This document shows positions 4,351-5,285 of a stretch of 5,285 bases of DNA, in pieces. This stretch comes from SZUA-442 sp035461905 (GTDB taxonomy: Bacteria > Actinomycetota > Acidimicrobiia > Spongiisociales > UBA5794): positions 1 to 5,285 of the forward strand of contig DATHUV010000163.1 of NCBI GenBank assembly GCA_035461905.1, in the 5' to 3' direction. The first letter of the stretch is position 1. Each line of letters opens with the position of its first letter. The notes under the pieces were generated by a model. It did not search any database, was not told the origin of the DNA, and saw nothing but the letters and a program-made list of their open reading frames with translations. Both the position numbers and the translations under genes were made by a program.

Positions 4351-5285
4351 GGCGCCTGGTCACGACCCATCGGCAATGGCTCATCCTCGGTGGCTTGATC
4401 GGTACGGTCATCCTCGTCGCTGCCGTGGCCTTCCTTACACGGTCGGGCGATGCAGCGGGGGCAAGCGAGGCCTCGGCCACGACCACCTCGGCGGCGTCCC
4501 CCAGTTCCACGTCGACAACCACGACCACGATCCCCGCAGTCGATCTCGAGGTCGTCGTCGATCCGACGGTCGAGCCGATCGTCGACGAGGTCCCCGGCAT
4601 CGAGCCGGACGACCCACCGAGGAAGGTAGGGCGTAGCATCTCCGCCGACGGTGCGATCTCGGACTTCGTCGTCGGTGAGGCGGTCATCGTCGTTCCCGAC
4701 CTCGCTTCGGTCGAAGCGCTTCGTGCACATCCGGATGTGGAAGTCGTCGACGTCGACCACGACCCCGAGGCCGACCCTGAGGACGGGATAGATGTGTTCG
4801 TCCGTGGACGCGGCCTGGCATCGCTCGACCCGGCTGAGGCCGCGTACAGGTTTGCGACAGTGGACCCGGACCTGACCGGCACGATGACGGTGGACAGCCC
4901 CGAAACCGCGGCGACGGGAATCATCTTGGGGCGGCTCTACAACGACGTGTCCACGGACGTGGGCCTGAACTACGTACCGATCGGGACGGATATCGATGAG
5001 GGCCAACTGCTCGAGGCGCTCGAGTCCCAGCTCAACGCCCTCGACTGGCCGTTCGTGAAGTCGACGGCGCCTCAGGGCATTGGACTCGACACGGCATGGC
5101 AGATGCTCCACCACCACGGCAAGCAGCAGAACCGGGTCACGGTGCTGGTGATCGATCGCGGCTTCGTCAACAGCCCCGACCTCCCCGACAACGCCCGCAT
5201 GCGCAAGGGCGACTGGGGCGCGGACCCGAATTCCGTGTGCTCGGGCGGGACCGCATGTCCGTACCATGGCACCCAGGTCAGCCTG
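4347..5285 (+). CDS. Membrane-anchored subtilisin-like serine protease (S8), N-terminal part, truncated by the window end
   Basis: An open frame of 313 codons starts with ATG at 4347, overlapping the HxlR stop by ATGA, and reaches the last base without a stop. Basic residues at 2-9 and a hydrophobic segment at about 12-30 form a signal anchor or uncleaved signal peptide. A Ser/Thr linker (about 40-62) follows, so the rest should be outside the cell. Residues about 94-215 (DFVVGEAVIVVPD, then SVEALRAHPDVEVVDVDHDP and later GLNYVPIG) look like the propeptide region of large secreted S8 proteases. The catalytic domain begins near 246 (GLDTAWQML). VTVLVIDRGF at 264-273 carries the catalytic Asp270, and YHGTQV at 306-311 carries the catalytic His307; the Ser motif lies beyond the window. 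The Asp motif is D-R-G where D-T-G or D-S-G is usual. Cys298 and Cys304 may form a small disulfide. Coupling to the regulator suggests shared control. Cleavage target unknown. Confidence 0.85.
   Translation, partial: MRRLVTTHRQWLILGGLIGTVILVAAVAFLTRSGDAAGASEASATTTSAASPSSTSTTTTTIPAVDLEVVVDPTVEPIVDEVPGIEPDDPPRKVGRSISADGAISDFVVGEAVIVVPDLASVEALRAHPDVEVVDVDHDPEADPEDGIDVFVRGRGLASLDPAEAAYRFATVDPDLTGTMTVDSPETAATGIILGRLYNDVSTDVGLNYVPIGTDIDEGQLLEALESQLNALDWPFVKSTAPQGIGLDTAWQMLHHHGKQQNRVTVLVIDRGFVNSPDLPDNARMRKGDWGADPNSVCSGGTACPYHGTQVSL

Noticed and set aside
4065..5267. A 400-residue open frame on the minus strand.
   Set aside because: It lies antisense to the HxlR and S8 genes, is Arg-, Asp- and His-rich with low complexity, and has no recognisable domain. 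It is a typical high-GC shadow; the plus-strand frame carries subtilase active-site motifs.

Overview
The window is high-GC DNA with GTG and TTG start candidates, two probably leaderless genes and long Thr/Ser/Pro linkers in its exported proteins. This points to an actinobacterium. Runs such as TSTTTTTIPAVD and the general gene style suggest class Acidimicrobiia, but that is an inference and no marker gene is present. I see no tRNA, rRNA, CRISPR array, insertion sequence or phage gene.

Layout. (1) Bases 1-226, minus strand: the C-terminal part of a VapC-type PIN-domain toxin, lacking its N-terminus and apparently frameshifted, so a probable pseudogene. (2) 204-1286, plus: an exported lipoprotein of 360 residues with an alpha-lytic-prodomain-like module and a C-terminal Ig-like beta domain. 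(3) 1371-1985, plus: a dienelactone-hydrolase-family alpha/beta hydrolase with a Ser nucleophile. (4) 2006-2524, minus, convergent with the hydrolase: a RimJ/RimL-like GNAT acetyltransferase. (5) 2615-3658, minus: a fusion of two different GNAT domains. (6) 3742-4350, plus, divergent from the fusion: an HxlR-type winged-helix regulator with an SCP2-like C-terminal domain. (7) 4347-5285, plus, overlapping the regulator by four bases and running off the window: the N-terminal 313 residues of a membrane-anchored subtilisin-like (S8) protease, with its catalytic Asp and His visible. This last gene has no stop codon inside the window and is easily missed.

How the genes may work together. The best-supported links are the ATGA overlap between the HxlR regulator and the S8 protease (translational coupling) and the shared divergent promoter region at 3656-3745. 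In that region both genes have a -10-like hexamer exactly six bases before their most plausible start codons, which suggests leaderless mRNAs. The regulator could control the GNAT fusion, itself and the protease. The other genes look like independent accessory or housekeeping functions. I do not see convincing evidence of a complete new multi-gene system. The most unusual items are the regulator-protease coupling, the double-GNAT fusion, the D-R-G active-site motif of the protease and the decayed vapC.
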